From positions 51,894-115,893 of the forward strand of contig NZ_JAFFPS010000007.1 in assembly GCF_016919165.1 (NCBI RefSeq): a DNA stretch of 64,000 bases. Reading direction: 5' to 3'. The position numbers and the translations under genes were made by a program. This document shows positions 27,530-36,655 of this stretch, one piece after another. This stretch comes from Leptospira chreensis. Its GTDB lineage: Bacteria; Spirochaetota; Leptospiria; Leptospirales; Leptospiraceae. The notes under the pieces are model-generated. The model saw nothing but the letters and a program-made list of their open reading frames with translations. It was not told where the DNA came from and did not search any database. Within the stretch, counting starts at the first letter, position 1; each line of letters starts with the position of its first letter.

Positions 27530-28222
27530 TTAGAGTTTGCCCTCCGGCTGCAACACTTCCAAACACTCTTTCTGAATGGACTTCAGAGTTTCGTTATTTG
27601 GAAATTCTTCCAATCCTAAATTGGCAACTTGCAAACCTTTTTGGTAAAAACCTGTATTCTTATATTCGAAACCCATTTTTAAATAGGTTTTCGCAGCAGT
27701 TTCATAATAGAATTCGTCTTTCTTTTGGTTCCCTTTGGTATAGGTCTTCGTGAGAGTCGCAAGAGCTGGGTAATATTCCCGTTCTGCTACAAGGGACTGC
27801 ACCACTAGTTTTTTCCGTTCCATCAGGTTTGTGTTTTTGTCCAATCTTTCGGATTGGTTTAGGAATTGAATGGCTTTGGAGTATTCGTTTTTTCCCACAT
27901 AGGCTTTGCCCATAGTGAGATTCCACTCAGAAAGTTGCACCGGGTTGGACTTTGCCTGGTTCACAAGGTTTAGAGTGGAAATGGTCTCGTCATATTTTCC
28001 AAGATCGAGCAAAAGTTTTCCTTTTCGGATGACTAATTTGTCTCGGGATTCGTCAGATAGAGAAGAGGATTTGAGATCAGCATCGATGGATTCGATTTGG
28101 GCCAAATGAGACCCTGTATTGATTTTGGAAGCTCCTGTATTCAGGACTCCTTGATTTGATGCGCAATTTTCAAATGCCACAACCATCGCTAGAATGAGGG
28201 TTAGTGGGAGAATCGATTTCAT
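27530..28222 (-). CDS. TPR-repeat lipoprotein
   Basis: 230 residues. The signal peptide LPLTLILAMVVAFENC gives a lipobox Cys near 20. Helical repeats follow: LVIRKGKLLLDLGKYDETIS, NLTMGKAYVGKNEYSKAIQ and a third pair near the C-terminus (TYLKMGFEYKNTGFYQKGLQ), typical of tetratricopeptide repeats that scaffold protein complexes. Its start codon overlaps the helicase stop by one base (TAATG on the minus strand), so the two are probably translated together, and the AsmA-like gene follows after 6 bases. A periplasmic or outer-membrane scaffold role is inferred. Confidence 0.8.
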   Translation of the reverse strand: MKSILPLTLILAMVVAFENCASNQGVLNTGASKINTGSHLAQIESIDADLKSSSLSDESRDKLVIRKGKLLLDLGKYDETISTLNLVNQAKSNPVQLSEWNLTMGKAYVGKNEYSKAIQFLNQSERLDKNTNLMERKKLVVQSLVAEREYYPALATLTKTYTKGNQKKDEFYYETAAKTYLKMGFEYKNTGFYQKGLQVANLGLEEFPNNETLKSIQKECLEVLQPEGKL

Positions 28223-30258
28223 TAGCCTACCTTTAGTTTGTCTAATTCCTCTAAGAAATTCTTAGTTTCTGTGTCTCTATCCTTCGTTTCCATAGGGAAA
28301 AAAAGAACAGCGTCCTGAGACAGCTCGTTTAAAAACCGAGAGGGGGCACTCTCGATTTGCTCCCCAAATTTGCGTCTTGTACGAGCCGAAGTCAAGTACA
28401 ATTTTCGTCTTGGGCGAGTCATACCCACGTAGAGAAGCCGTCTTTCTTCATCGACCACTTCCCCTTCTTCTTCTATAACACGTGAGTTCGGTAAAATTCC
28501 CTCTTCTAGGCCCACTAAAAAAACTAAATCGTATTCCAGACCCTTGGACTGGTGCATGGTGAGGAGTTGGACCCGGCGGTCTTCCTCATCCTCTTTCGGT
28601 TCGTCTTCCATCAGGAGAACGAGTCTCTGCAAAAAGTCAAAAATGGTGGCTTTGCCCTCACGGCCCTCTTCTTCTTCAAAAAAGGACATCATATTCACTA
28701 GTTCACTCAAATTGTAAATCCGGGCCTTAACCACCTTCTCCTCGGTTTCTTCCATGGAGATTTCCCGCTCAAAACCGATTTGGGTGATCATTTCCCGAAG
28801 CACCGGCGCCATCTTCGGCGACATTGCAAACTTCTTTTTGAAGGCATCCACAAGTTCTACAAATTGGTAGATTTCTTGTCTGACCTTAGCTTTAACTTCG
28901 GGCAAATAGTCAGGACTCTCAATCATTTTATGGAAGACTTCGTATAAAGATAGTTTGTGGGTGAAGGCTTCCTCTTGGAGTTTTTGCATGGTGCCGGGGC
29001 CTATCCCTCGTTTCGGGTAGTTGATGATGCGAAGAAGAGAATAATCATCCTTAGGATTTGCCACATAACGAAGGTAAGAGATACAATCCCTAATTTCTTT
29101 CCGATCAAAGAAATTATAACCACCCACTACTTTGTAGGGAATACTCCGGTTCCGAAGTTCCTCTTCAAAGGGACGGGATTGGAAGTTGGTTCGAAATAGG
29201 ATGGCGATTTCTTTTCCCTTGAATTCATTTTTAATGAGTAAGGTTTGGATCCTTCCCGCGACAAAAATGGCCTCTTCTCTTTCATCTGCGGTTTCATAGT
29301 ATTCCACTCGTTCCGCTGATGGGATACGACTATAGAGAGTTTTTTCCTTTCGGCCTTTGTTGTTTTGGATGAGAGAGTTTGCCGCTTGGATGATGAGGGA
29401 AGTCGAACGATAGTTTTCAAGGAGCCGTACGACTTTGGCTTGAGCGAATTCTCTTTCGAAGTTGAGAATGAGTTGTACATTCGAACCACGAAAGGCATAG
29501 ATACTTTGGTCGTCGTCCCCTACCACACAAAGATTGTCACTTTTCCCACGAAATAAGGATAAAAACTCATATTGGAGTTGGTTGGTATCTTGGAATTCAT
29601 CCACAAGATAATATTCGTGTTTTCTTTGGTAATAGGCAGCAATTTCAGGAAATTCAGCTAACAGACGTTTGGGAAGTAAAATCAAATCATCAAAGTCGAT
29701 GGCATTTTTTTCTTTTAGACCCTCTTCATACATAGAGAAAACTTCGGCCGCTACTAAATCCAATTCTCCAGTAAGACCATTGTCTCTTGGATGGACTTGG
29801 GTATTTTTTGCATAAGAGACCCGCCTTAGAATTTCCTTGGGGGGAACTTTTTTAGGATCCAATCGTTTGGACTTTAAAAGGTCAGAGACAAAGGCTTCTT
29901 GGTCGGTTCCATTAAATAGTAAAAAAGTTTCGTTATAACCGAGTTTGGTAATATGTTCTTTTAGGATCTTCAAACCTAACGAGTGAAAGGTGGAAAGAGT
30001 GATTCCTTTGAGTTTTTCTCTTGGAACCATCTTACGAAGCCTTTCGGCCATCTCTTTGGCACTTTTGTTAGTGAAGGAAAGAGCGACGATTTTCCCTGCA
30101 GGGATCTTAACCCCTTCGATCATATGCGCGATACGGTTGGTGATGACCCGAGTTTTTCCTGACCCCGCGCCCGCGAAGACAAGAAGGGGTCCTTGGATGG
30201 TGGAAACTGCTTCCATTTGCGCCGCATTTAATTTCATAGAGAGACCGGTAAGGGACAT
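28222..30258 (-). CDS. UvrD/Rep/PcrA-family ATP-dependent DNA helicase
   Basis: 678 residues of a superfamily 1A 3'-5' helicase for excision repair and replication restart. Motif I is AGAGSGKTRVI (near 30-40), motif Ia LSFTNKSAKEMAERL, motif II DEFQDTN, motif III VVGDDDQSIYAFRG, motif IV LLENYRS, motif V TMHQSKGLEYDLVFL and motif VI LLYVGMTRPRRKL. It is close to the family norm but shorter at the C-terminus than UvrD (about 720), nearer Rep. The start is ATG 30258 or ATG 30237 (MKLNAAQMEAV, the usual family N-terminus); neither has a strong Shine-Dalgarno. It heads a run with envelope genes. Confidence 0.93.
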   Translation of the reverse strand: MSLTGLSMKLNAAQMEAVSTIQGPLLVFAGAGSGKTRVITNRIAHMIEGVKIPAGKIVALSFTNKSAKEMAERLRKMVPREKLKGITLSTFHSLGLKILKEHITKLGYNETFLLFNGTDQEAFVSDLLKSKRLDPKKVPPKEILRRVSYAKNTQVHPRDNGLTGELDLVAAEVFSMYEEGLKEKNAIDFDDLILLPKRLLAEFPEIAAYYQRKHEYYLVDEFQDTNQLQYEFLSLFRGKSDNLCVVGDDDQSIYAFRGSNVQLILNFEREFAQAKVVRLLENYRSTSLIIQAANSLIQNNKGRKEKTLYSRIPSAERVEYYETADEREEAIFVAGRIQTLLIKNEFKGKEIAILFRTNFQSRPFEEELRNRSIPYKVVGGYNFFDRKEIRDCISYLRYVANPKDDYSLLRIINYPKRGIGPGTMQKLQEEAFTHKLSLYEVFHKMIESPDYLPEVKAKVRQEIYQFVELVDAFKKKFAMSPKMAPVLREMITQIGFEREISMEETEEKVVKARIYNLSELVNMMSFFEEEEGREGKATIFDFLQRLVLLMEDEPKEDEEDRRVQLLTMHQSKGLEYDLVFLVGLEEGILPNSRVIEEEGEVVDEERRLLYVGMTRPRRKLYLTSARTRRKFGEQIESAPSRFLNELSQDAVLFFPMETKDRDTETKNFLEELDKLKVG

Positions 30259-30305
30259 AATCTTGGTAAATCCGATCCGGTCGAGTGAAAAACGGCTGTT
30301 CTTTA

Positions 30306-30902
30306 TTACTTAGGAACGGTTTCCTTCCAAGATTTGTTTTGGCCATGGAAGTTTAAAAAACTCTCGAAAACGGGGTCCTCTTCCACAGGCAAAACCGATC
30401 GAAACCGAATCCAATCGAGAGCGGTATACAACGCCATTTCAGAAAGTCCGGTTTTTCCATCAGTAAAGAAAAAGTGACCGTTTAACTCGCGTTTGATATA
30501 ATCCAAAATAGAACTAATTCTTAAGGCATTTTTAGTAAGGTATGGCGCTGCATCCGGTTTAATCCCCTCTTTGTTTAAGTAGAAGATGAGAATCGCATTG
30601 TCCAAAGCCTGGTCGATAGCGTTTTGTATATTTGCTTCTCTGTAACGATGGGGCCCTGATTTGGGGCGAAAATTACCAGATCCCTTGGTTTCAAAAAGAT
30701 AGTCCATGATGGTGTGGCTATCCCAAATTTTGAGATCGTCAATCTCGGCGTAAGGAACTTTCCAAAGAGGATTCTTTTCCCTGAGTTCCTTTTGGCCGGC
30801 TTCCGTCAATGTGTCCACGAGAGTGAAGGGAATCCCCATTTCTAAACAGAGAAAACGAATTCGTCTTACATAAGGGGAAGTGATGCTACCATATAATTTC
30901 AT
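30306..30902 (-). CDS. Glutathione S-transferase-like protein
   Basis: 198 residues. The N-terminal thioredoxin-fold half shows MKLYGSITSPYVRRIRFL, NPLWKVPYAEID with the cis-Pro, and DSHTIMDYL corresponding to the glutathione-binding E/DS motif. The C-terminal helical domain includes the NAIDQALDNAILIFYL region and a late ALDWIRFR. It resembles bacterial GSTs of the YfcF/YibF or stringent-starvation type. The substrate is unknown, and leptospires are not obvious glutathione users, so a non-enzymatic role is possible. It ends 47 bases upstream of the helicase start, on the same strand. Confidence 0.85.
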   Translation of the reverse strand: MKLYGSITSPYVRRIRFLCLEMGIPFTLVDTLTEAGQKELREKNPLWKVPYAEIDDLKIWDSHTIMDYLFETKGSGNFRPKSGPHRYREANIQNAIDQALDNAILIFYLNKEGIKPDAAPYLTKNALRISSILDYIKRELNGHFFFTDGKTGLSEMALYTALDWIRFRSVLPVEEDPVFESFLNFHGQNKSWKETVPK

Positions 30903-30944
30903 ATGTAGATAGTTTTCTGATCGCGTCCATCCGCAAGAGTAAGA

Positions 30945-30962
30945 TTTTTAGAAATCTAAAAA
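30945..30962. repeat. AT-rich palindrome between divergent GST and NUDIX genes
   Basis: TTTTTAGA, AA, TCTAAAAA is a perfect 8-bp inverted repeat in the 121-base region between the divergent genes. Its arms resemble those of the inverted repeat at 5148-5172. It could be an operator or part of overlapping promoters; nothing else is evident in this region. Confidence 0.35.
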
Positions 30963-31023
30963 AGAAGGAAAATCTCTATACAATTCCTGGAATTCAAAAT
31001 TCCCTTGTTCGAAGGAAACCAAA

Positions 31024-31566
31024 GTGAAAGAACGAAAAAACTGGAAAGACATCTACGCCACCCCCATTTATACATTGGCAAGTTTTGATATCAAACTCCC
31101 TCGTTCTGTGGAAGAAAAAACATACTATGTGTTAAAATCCAAAAATTGGGTGAATGTGGTTCCTGTAACTAAGTCGGGCGAGATCCTCCTCATCAAACAA
31201 TACCGACATGGAATTGGAGAAGAAAGTTTGGAAATTCCCGGTGGGATTGTGGACGAGGAAGGCCCTGGTTCCGAATTAGAATCCGCGATTCGTGAACTTA
31301 GGGAAGAAACAGGATATGCTACAGATCCAACAAAATACAAACTTCTTTCTAAGTTTTCGGGTAACCCTGCCATGTTTACAAATTGGTCCTATTCCTATTT
31401 AGCGCATGATGTGGAGTTAATTCACGACGTGGAGTTTGATGAAGGCGAAGATATTGAAATCATTTTAAAGAAACCAGAGGAAGTAAAACAATTGTTACTT
31501 GATGGGGTCATCCACCACCCTCATATGGCAGCGGCACTTGGAATCTACTTCTTACAATCTAAGTAA
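31024..31566 (+). CDS. NUDIX hydrolase, ADP-ribose pyrophosphatase-like
   Basis: 180 residues. The Nudix box reads GGIVDEEG...SAIRELREETGYA near residues 75-100, with the catalytic REExxEE-type pattern RELREET intact and a slightly lengthened loop before it. Flanking features (VVPVTKSGEILLIKQYRHGIGEE, FSGNPAMFTNWSYSYLA) match the ADP-ribose pyrophosphatase branch, which hydrolyses nucleoside diphosphates linked to another moiety. The start is GTG 31024 with AAGGA about 7 bases upstream. It is divergent from the GST-like gene. Confidence 0.9.
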   Translation: MKERKNWKDIYATPIYTLASFDIKLPRSVEEKTYYVLKSKNWVNVVPVTKSGEILLIKQYRHGIGEESLEIPGGIVDEEGPGSELESAIRELREETGYATDPTKYKLLSKFSGNPAMFTNWSYSYLAHDVELIHDVEFDEGEDIEIILKKPEEVKQLLLDGVIHHPHMAAALGIYFLQSK

Positions 31567-31725
31567 GATAACCGAAGCGATGTAGAGTTATTTGCTAGGG
31601 ATCATTCGAAGAATTAGATTCCTATTTTAATGAATTCTAAAAAAGGGAACTATCTTCGTTTAGAAAAATCCCCAAGATTTTCGAAATTGCTGGAAAATTA
31701 AACATTAGTTTGAGACTGTATATTT

Positions 31726-32514
31726 ATGAGAAAGTCCATCGCACATTCAATCTTAGTACTTATCATAATATTCAGTCAGTTTCCGCTCTTTGCGGAAGGT
31801 GAAGAAACATTAGAACCCATTACCATCACAGTCCAAAAGGGAGAAACACTCTCCCTCATTTCAGAAAGGCATCTTTCTGATCCCAAACGCTGGCCAGAAC
31901 TTCTCAAACATAACAAAATCCCCAATCCAGATCTTATCAAACCAGGTTTGTCTCTAGTCGTTCCTGTTTTTCTTCGTAAAGCCGTAGTGGGAGTTACTGA
32001 ATTTGTATTGGGACAGGTAGAATGGAATGGGACTGGTGGTAAGGGTCCTTGGGTTCCTTTAAAATTAGGACAAGAACTCCATCCGAATGACCAAATCAAA
32101 ACTGCAGGCAAAGGGAAAACCGATGTTCATATTAATAACGTGGGTATGGTGCGAATTTTAACAAACAGTCATTTCGAAGTGAAAGGGGCAGAGAAGAAAG
32201 GTGGGGCCATCACCGTCGCTCTTTTTAAAGGAAGTCTGGATGCAAAGGTCACAAAATCCAATCCACCGACCACCGAACATAAATTCAATATCGTTAGCCC
32301 ATCTTCGACTGCGGGAGTTCGCGGAACCGAATTCCGAGTGGAGTTAGATGAAAAACTAAGTTCGACTATTTCTTGTTTTGAAGGTGTGGTGGATGTAGGG
32401 GCACAGGGAAAAACTGTGGAACTCACACAAGGGATGGCTACTTTTGTTGAAAAGGGAAAGTCACCTGTACAACCTTATAAAATTCCTGAAGCGCCACGCA
32501 TTAAAGAAGAATAG
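31726..32514 (+). CDS. Exported LysM and FecR domain protein
   Basis: 262 residues. The signal peptide (ILVLIIIFSQFPLFA) has no lipobox. A LysM module near 33-78 reads TVQKGETLSLISERHLSD...KPGLSLVVP and should bind peptidoglycan. A FecR-type domain from about 85 to 235 follows, containing LGQELHPNDQIKTAGKGKTD, TVALFKGSLDAKV and VSPSSTAGVRGTEFRVELD. In classical systems FecR senses a signal for an ECF sigma factor, but here it has a LysM instead of a transmembrane anti-sigma part and no sigma gene is adjacent; LysM-FecR proteins of this kind are common in Leptospira. It is probably cotranscribed with the next gene, 7 bases away. Confidence 0.88.
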   Translation: MRKSIAHSILVLIIIFSQFPLFAEGEETLEPITITVQKGETLSLISERHLSDPKRWPELLKHNKIPNPDLIKPGLSLVVPVFLRKAVVGVTEFVLGQVEWNGTGGKGPWVPLKLGQELHPNDQIKTAGKGKTDVHINNVGMVRILTNSHFEVKGAEKKGGAITVALFKGSLDAKVTKSNPPTTEHKFNIVSPSSTAGVRGTEFRVELDEKLSSTISCFEGVVDVGAQGKTVELTQGMATFVEKGKSPVQPYKIPEAPRIKEE

Positions 32515-32521
32515 AAGGATT

Positions 32522-33505
32522 ATGAATCAAAAATTTTTACTGATCATTGGGATTGTTTTCTTAAGTTATAGTTCTCTAGTTTCTAAACCCAAGAGGGAAC
32601 TCCGAGTTGTGATTGATGCAGAACCAGAAGCCAGTTTTGAATTGGAACTTTGGCAAGAGAAACCAAACGAAAACGGCGACAGCATTGCGCCGAAACCTCC
32701 TGAATCCATTCAGTTTAAGGGAAACCGAATCACAGTAACACCGAAAGATGATTTTGAATATTTTCGTGTTCGTAGGTTAGGTGAATATGGGGCCAAGGGA
32801 TTTTGGACCCAAGTTTATTCCACCAACGTGGATCCAGGTTCTCCCCTTTCTGTTCCCAGAGAATATGTGGCTAAAAAAACTTTTGTTCCCAAAGGGGAAC
32901 CAAAGAAAGTCAGTTCCGTCATCTCCACAGATAGTTTTGTCATTGTGAAATCAAAGGACGAATCCATTCGGTATTTGACAAAGGATCAGTTGACTTTGCA
33001 TCCAAGTGATGATGCTTCCGGTGTTGCTGAAGTTCGATTCCGCATCAACGGTGGTCATTGGAATTCTAGTAAGGCCATGACATCCATCCCTATCCAAGAA
33101 GAAGGGAGCTATAAATTTTTATACTTCTCTCTAGACCAAGCAGGAAATAAAGAACCTATACAAGTTTTGGACTTTATTAAGGATGTAACGGCTCCCGAAA
33201 CCAAAATCGATTGGGTGGGACCAAATTCTGTTGGCAAAGGAAGAACTCAATTTCTTTCCCCAGAAACAAAAATCAAACTCACTGCAAATGATAAATTAAG
33301 TGGACCAAAAGACATTCTCACCGCTTACACTTGTCAGTCGGGAACACAAACAGAGTTTAAACCTTATACAACGGAGATTTCCATTACAGACTTAAAGTCT
33401 GTTTGTAAGGGATCCTTCCAACTTTTCTATTACGCCGTAGATCAGGTAGGGAATGAAGAGGCAGTCAAAACTTTGAATTTTCAATTGGGCAGTGAAGCCA
33501 ATTGA
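32522..33505 (+). CDS. Exported protein with bacterial Ig-like (OmpL47-type) repeats
   Basis: 327 residues from the ATG at 32522, chosen because AAGGA lies 6 bases before it and MNQKFLLIIGIVFLSYSSLVS is a signal peptide; the open frame runs back to 32444 within the previous gene. Two related modules are visible: LHPSDDASGVAEVRFRINGG...YFSLDQAGNKE near 170-225, and LTANDKLSGPKDI...FYYAVDQVGNEE near 260-320. These match the OmpL47-type Ig-like repeats (ending in D.aGN.E) found in leptospiral surface proteins. A role with the LysM-FecR partner at the cell surface is inferred. Ligand unknown. Confidence 0.8.
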   Translation: MNQKFLLIIGIVFLSYSSLVSKPKRELRVVIDAEPEASFELELWQEKPNENGDSIAPKPPESIQFKGNRITVTPKDDFEYFRVRRLGEYGAKGFWTQVYSTNVDPGSPLSVPREYVAKKTFVPKGEPKKVSSVISTDSFVIVKSKDESIRYLTKDQLTLHPSDDASGVAEVRFRINGGHWNSSKAMTSIPIQEEGSYKFLYFSLDQAGNKEPIQVLDFIKDVTAPETKIDWVGPNSVGKGRTQFLSPETKIKLTANDKLSGPKDILTAYTCQSGTQTEFKPYTTEISITDLKSVCKGSFQLFYYAVDQVGNEEAVKTLNFQLGSEAN

Positions 33506-33518
33506 TAAATCGGACTAG

Positions 33519-33547
33519 ATTGTCGATTGCTCTCCATTTTCGACAAT
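33519..33547. repeat. Inverted repeat before the MFS transporter gene
   Basis: ATTGTCGA (33519-33526) and TCGACAAT (33540-33547) are perfect 8-bp arms around a 13-base T-rich loop, lying 14 bases after the Ig-like gene stop and 17 before the transporter ATG. There is no T-run after the stem. It could be a terminator of the LysM-FecR operon or an operator for the transporter gene. Confidence 0.4.
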
Positions 33548-33564
33548 AAACATTGGTCAAAGAG

Positions 33565-34806
33565 ATGAAGAAAAACCTTTCTTTGGCCATTTTCAAACAC
33601 CGCGACTTCCGATTCTTTATTGTAGCAAGGTTCTTTATGGTCCTTGCCATTAACATCCAAGCAACCATCGTAGGTTGGCAGGTCTATGAACTCACCGGTA
33701 GTGTCTTAGACTTGGGACTTGTGGGGCTTTTTGAAGCCGTTCCTTCCATTGTGGTTTCCCTCTATGCCGGACATTTAGCAGATTTAAGAGATCGTCGTAA
33801 TATCATTGTTATTTGTTTATTCTTCTTACTCCTTTGTTCCCTTACTTTATTTGCATTCACGGGCCCTCTTTCTTTTTTACTCGATACTTACAAAGCCTAT
33901 CCTATATTTTTAGTGATTTTGGTTTCGGGGATTGCTCGCGGTTTTATCTCCCCTGCTATCTTTAGTTTTGTCACACAACTTGTTCCGAGAGAACACTATG
34001 CACATTCGGCTGCCTGGATGGGAACTTCCTTCCAAGCAGGTGCCGTAATTGGACCTGCCATTGGAGGGATTGTATATGCAAGTTTTGGAATGCAGGTGGC
34101 TTATGGTTTTGACTCCGTTTGTATCGGACTCCCCTTTTTACTTTTCTTTTGGATTAATAAACGTAGCCTTCCCGAACGAAAAGAAAAAGAAGCACTGAAG
34201 GATAGCCTTTTGAAAGGACTTCGGTTTGTTTTGAAAAATGAAATTATGTTAGGTGCTATGGCCCTGGATATGTTTGCCGTTCTTTTCGGAGGGGCCGTGG
34301 CTCTTCTTCCTGTTTATGCCAAGGACATTCTCTTCGTTGGTTCTGAAGGACTGGGATACTTGCGCGCGGCCCCATCTCTTGGTGCTTTACTTATGGCTTA
34401 TTACCTGACATACAAACCACCGCTTGAAAAATCAGGACGGGTTTTGTTATTCTGTGTTTTTGGATTTGGGGTCTGTATGCTTGTTTTTGGTCTTTCACAT
34501 TCCTTTCTATTATCCCTTGTAGCCTTATTTTTATCTGGTGTTTTTGATAGCGTTTCCGTTGTGGTTCGTTCCACCATTATGCAAACCATGACTCCCGAAG
34601 AAATGCGGGGCCGTGTCAGTGCCATCAATAAAGTTTTTATTGGCTCTTCCAATGAAATTGGTGCCTTTGAATCAGGGGTTTCCGCAAAATTTCTCGGGCC
34701 CGTCGGTTCCGTTGTTTTTGGAGCCACGATGACCATACTCATTGTCTTCTTTACTTTCCGTTTATCCCCTAAGCTGAAAGAGTTAGAACTGAAAAACTGG
34801 GTCTAA
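33565..34806 (+). CDS. Major facilitator superfamily exporter (EntS-like)
   Basis: 413 residues from the ATG at 33565 (a TTG at 33553 is also in frame). About 12 transmembrane helices are evident. The loop 2-3 motif GHLADLRDRRNIIVI matches the MFS signature GxLaDrxxrr, and FKHRDFRFFIVARFF, GWQVYELTGSVLDLGLVGL and the helix 5 region GAVIGPAIGGIVYASFG resemble the DHA3 enterobactin-exporter branch. The second half opens with NEIMLGAMALDMFAVLFGG. It probably exports a small molecule or drug; the substrate is unknown. It follows the Ig-like gene after an inverted repeat. Confidence 0.88.
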   Translation: MKKNLSLAIFKHRDFRFFIVARFFMVLAINIQATIVGWQVYELTGSVLDLGLVGLFEAVPSIVVSLYAGHLADLRDRRNIIVICLFFLLLCSLTLFAFTGPLSFLLDTYKAYPIFLVILVSGIARGFISPAIFSFVTQLVPREHYAHSAAWMGTSFQAGAVIGPAIGGIVYASFGMQVAYGFDSVCIGLPFLLFFWINKRSLPERKEKEALKDSLLKGLRFVLKNEIMLGAMALDMFAVLFGGAVALLPVYAKDILFVGSEGLGYLRAAPSLGALLMAYYLTYKPPLEKSGRVLLFCVFGFGVCMLVFGLSHSFLLSLVALFLSGVFDSVSVVVRSTIMQTMTPEEMRGRVSAINKVFIGSSNEIGAFESGVSAKFLGPVGSVVFGATMTILIVFFTFRLSPKLKELELKNWV

Positions 34807-34849
34807 AAGTGCTTGGAAAATCTCTTTTCTAGGGAATACTGGACAGGCC

Positions 34850-35035
34850 ATGTCAGATTTGATCCATGATTCCAAACTTCCAGCAGATAAAAAGCACACC
34901 CTTGTTCTTCTCATACAAACAATGTTAAACGATGTGAACAAACAGATCACTCATTTAGGAATCAATAACTACGTGAAACTCCAAGATGATATTGCAAAGC
35001 TCCTTGTTCCCATCATTGAAGACAAACTGGAATGA
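34850..35035 (+). CDS. Small hypothetical protein
   Basis: 61 residues, mostly amphipathic helices (HTLVLLIQTMLNDVNKQI, KLQDDIAKLLVPIIEDKLE), soluble and unrecognised. The ATG follows CAGG weakly, 43 bases after the MFS gene. Its stop directly abuts the stop of the convergent PLD lipoprotein gene, a compact arrangement that supports a real gene. Codon use looks ordinary for the window. It could be a dimeric adaptor or regulator; no function can be assigned. Confidence 0.55.
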   Translation: MSDLIHDSKLPADKKHTLVLLIQTMLNDVNKQITHLGINNYVKLQDDIAKLLVPIIEDKLE

Positions 35036-36655
35036 CTAGTCGCTCGAACAAACTGGTGTTACCTTCCCTTTAACTTCGAAACGATTCAGTATAAAGACCA
35101 TCCATTCCGGTGGTTTCTTTTTTTCCTTGGTATGACAGAAAGATAGAACTCGCGATTCTGTCTGAACCCAAAACCAAAAGTTCTTTCCCTTCCAAAAATC
35201 CGTCTCACCTAAAATGGTAGAATTCGGATCCAAAACAAAACTCACTTTTGGATGAGACCCGTCCCAAAAAGAAAGGGAGATCACCTTTTCCCCATTCGAA
35301 AGCCCCACCCTTGTTCCTAAAAAATAATTTTGTAAATGTAACTGCAAATCTACCGCTTCGCTTTCTTCCCAGATCGGGTCTTTTACAAGGGTCGTAAAAA
35401 GAAACCGCTCCCCTTCTTTGGGTCTTTGCAATCCCGTTAAACCTAAGGTTTGGCGGTAGGCACTGGCAAGAGCATTGGAATTCGAGTCAAAACCTCCCTC
35501 GCTATAGAATAGAACATTGGTTTGGAAAAGGGAATTTTGGAACCGGTAGACAGAGAACATCCGCAGTTGGTTTTCCGAATTCGTGTTGGTTCCCGCTGAA
35601 CTTTGTGTATTGGTTAGAGGAAGGGCCAACCAAAGAATCCGTTTCCATTCCCAAAGGAATTCCTTTGCAATTTTCTCATGATCTATTTTGACAAAGATCT
35701 CTTTGTTTTTATCCCGAGCTGAAACCGAATAATTATAAGAGCCCGTATATACAATGCGATCATCAACGAGCATGGTTTTGTGATGTAACAAACCACCTAG
35801 ATAACGATCATTTTTATAAACAAAATCCACATTCCCATCTTCGTAAATTTGCGAAGGGAAGTCCAGGTTTTGGCTGAGGTAGATTCCTTCTGGATTTGTA
35901 TTCATAGGAGCATTATAAATTCCTTCGACACGAACTCCCCTTCTACTGGCTTCAATCAGTTTCAAACTGAGTACCGGATCATAGTGAGAATAAATTAGGT
36001 ATTTGATGGAATGTTTGGCAGAGTCCACGGCATCGAGTAACTGCTGCTGGATCTCAAGTCCCGCTTCGGGAGAAGTCAGGTAAAGAAGTGGCCCAACCCG
36101 AAAGAATCCACGAGGATTTTTTCCTTCGAGAGTGGATGTGATTGCATTTAGTTCTTCAGGAGAAATGTTCTGCATCCAAAAGACATTATTGTCTGTATCC
36201 AGTCCATGTGTGGTAAAGTTACCAGTGCCCGTAAAAAAACGAACTCCATCAAAAATCCAAATCTTTGTATGATGGATGCCTGATCCTGACCATCTTTGGA
36301 TTTCCAGACCGAGCGATTCAAGTTCCGCATAATCTTCTTCCTTATCGCCAAACAATTGGATGGAAACACCCATTCTCTTTTTTAAGTACAGTTCGGTAAG
36401 GATTTCAGAATCATCGATGGAATACAAATCAGCACGAATGGAGACTTTTGCTTTCCGAATCTCTGCGAGTATTACCTCCTTGACGATTCTCTTTTTCTCT
36501 ATCGCAATATCCCGGCCGGGATAGGAAAAGTATAGTTCAGAAACCGGATAATTGGGAAATAGAAAAGAAGAAAGATCGGTTTGTGATTTTGGTTTTTGGC
36601 AAAATAGAAGGAAAGGCAAAACAGAGATCAAAACGAAAAGGCGAAGTTTTTTCAT
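35036..36655 (-). CDS. Phospholipase D-family lipoprotein with two HKD motifs
   Basis: 539 residues. The signal VLISVLPFLLFC gives a lipobox Cys at 19. Two intact HKD catalytic motifs are present: HTKIWIFDG...GTGNF near 140-157 and HHKTMLVDD...GSYNY near 290-310, so the bilobed PLD/endonuclease/cardiolipin-synthase fold should be active. Substrates in this family include phospholipids and DNA; the sequence alone does not decide. Residues from about 350 onward are an extra beta-rich segment with no recognised domain. The start overlaps the stop of the barrel gene by four bases (ATGA), so it is the third gene of a coupled trio and a surface or periplasmic enzyme. Confidence 0.88.
   Translation of the reverse strand: MKKLRLFVLISVLPFLLFCQKPKSQTDLSSFLFPNYPVSELYFSYPGRDIAIEKKRIVKEVILAEIRKAKVSIRADLYSIDDSEILTELYLKKRMGVSIQLFGDKEEDYAELESLGLEIQRWSGSGIHHTKIWIFDGVRFFTGTGNFTTHGLDTDNNVFWMQNISPEELNAITSTLEGKNPRGFFRVGPLLYLTSPEAGLEIQQQLLDAVDSAKHSIKYLIYSHYDPVLSLKLIEASRRGVRVEGIYNAPMNTNPEGIYLSQNLDFPSQIYEDGNVDFVYKNDRYLGGLLHHKTMLVDDRIVYTGSYNYSVSARDKNKEIFVKIDHEKIAKEFLWEWKRILWLALPLTNTQSSAGTNTNSENQLRMFSVYRFQNSLFQTNVLFYSEGGFDSNSNALASAYRQTLGLTGLQRPKEGERFLFTTLVKDPIWEESEAVDLQLHLQNYFLGTRVGLSNGEKVISLSFWDGSHPKVSFVLDPNSTILGETDFWKGKNFWFWVQTESRVLSFCHTKEKKKPPEWMVFILNRFEVKGKVTPVCSSD

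Noticed and set aside
32444..32521. N-terminal extension of the Ig-like protein
   Set aside because: It overlaps the LysM-FecR gene and hides the signal peptide; the ATG at 32522 has AAGGA upstream.
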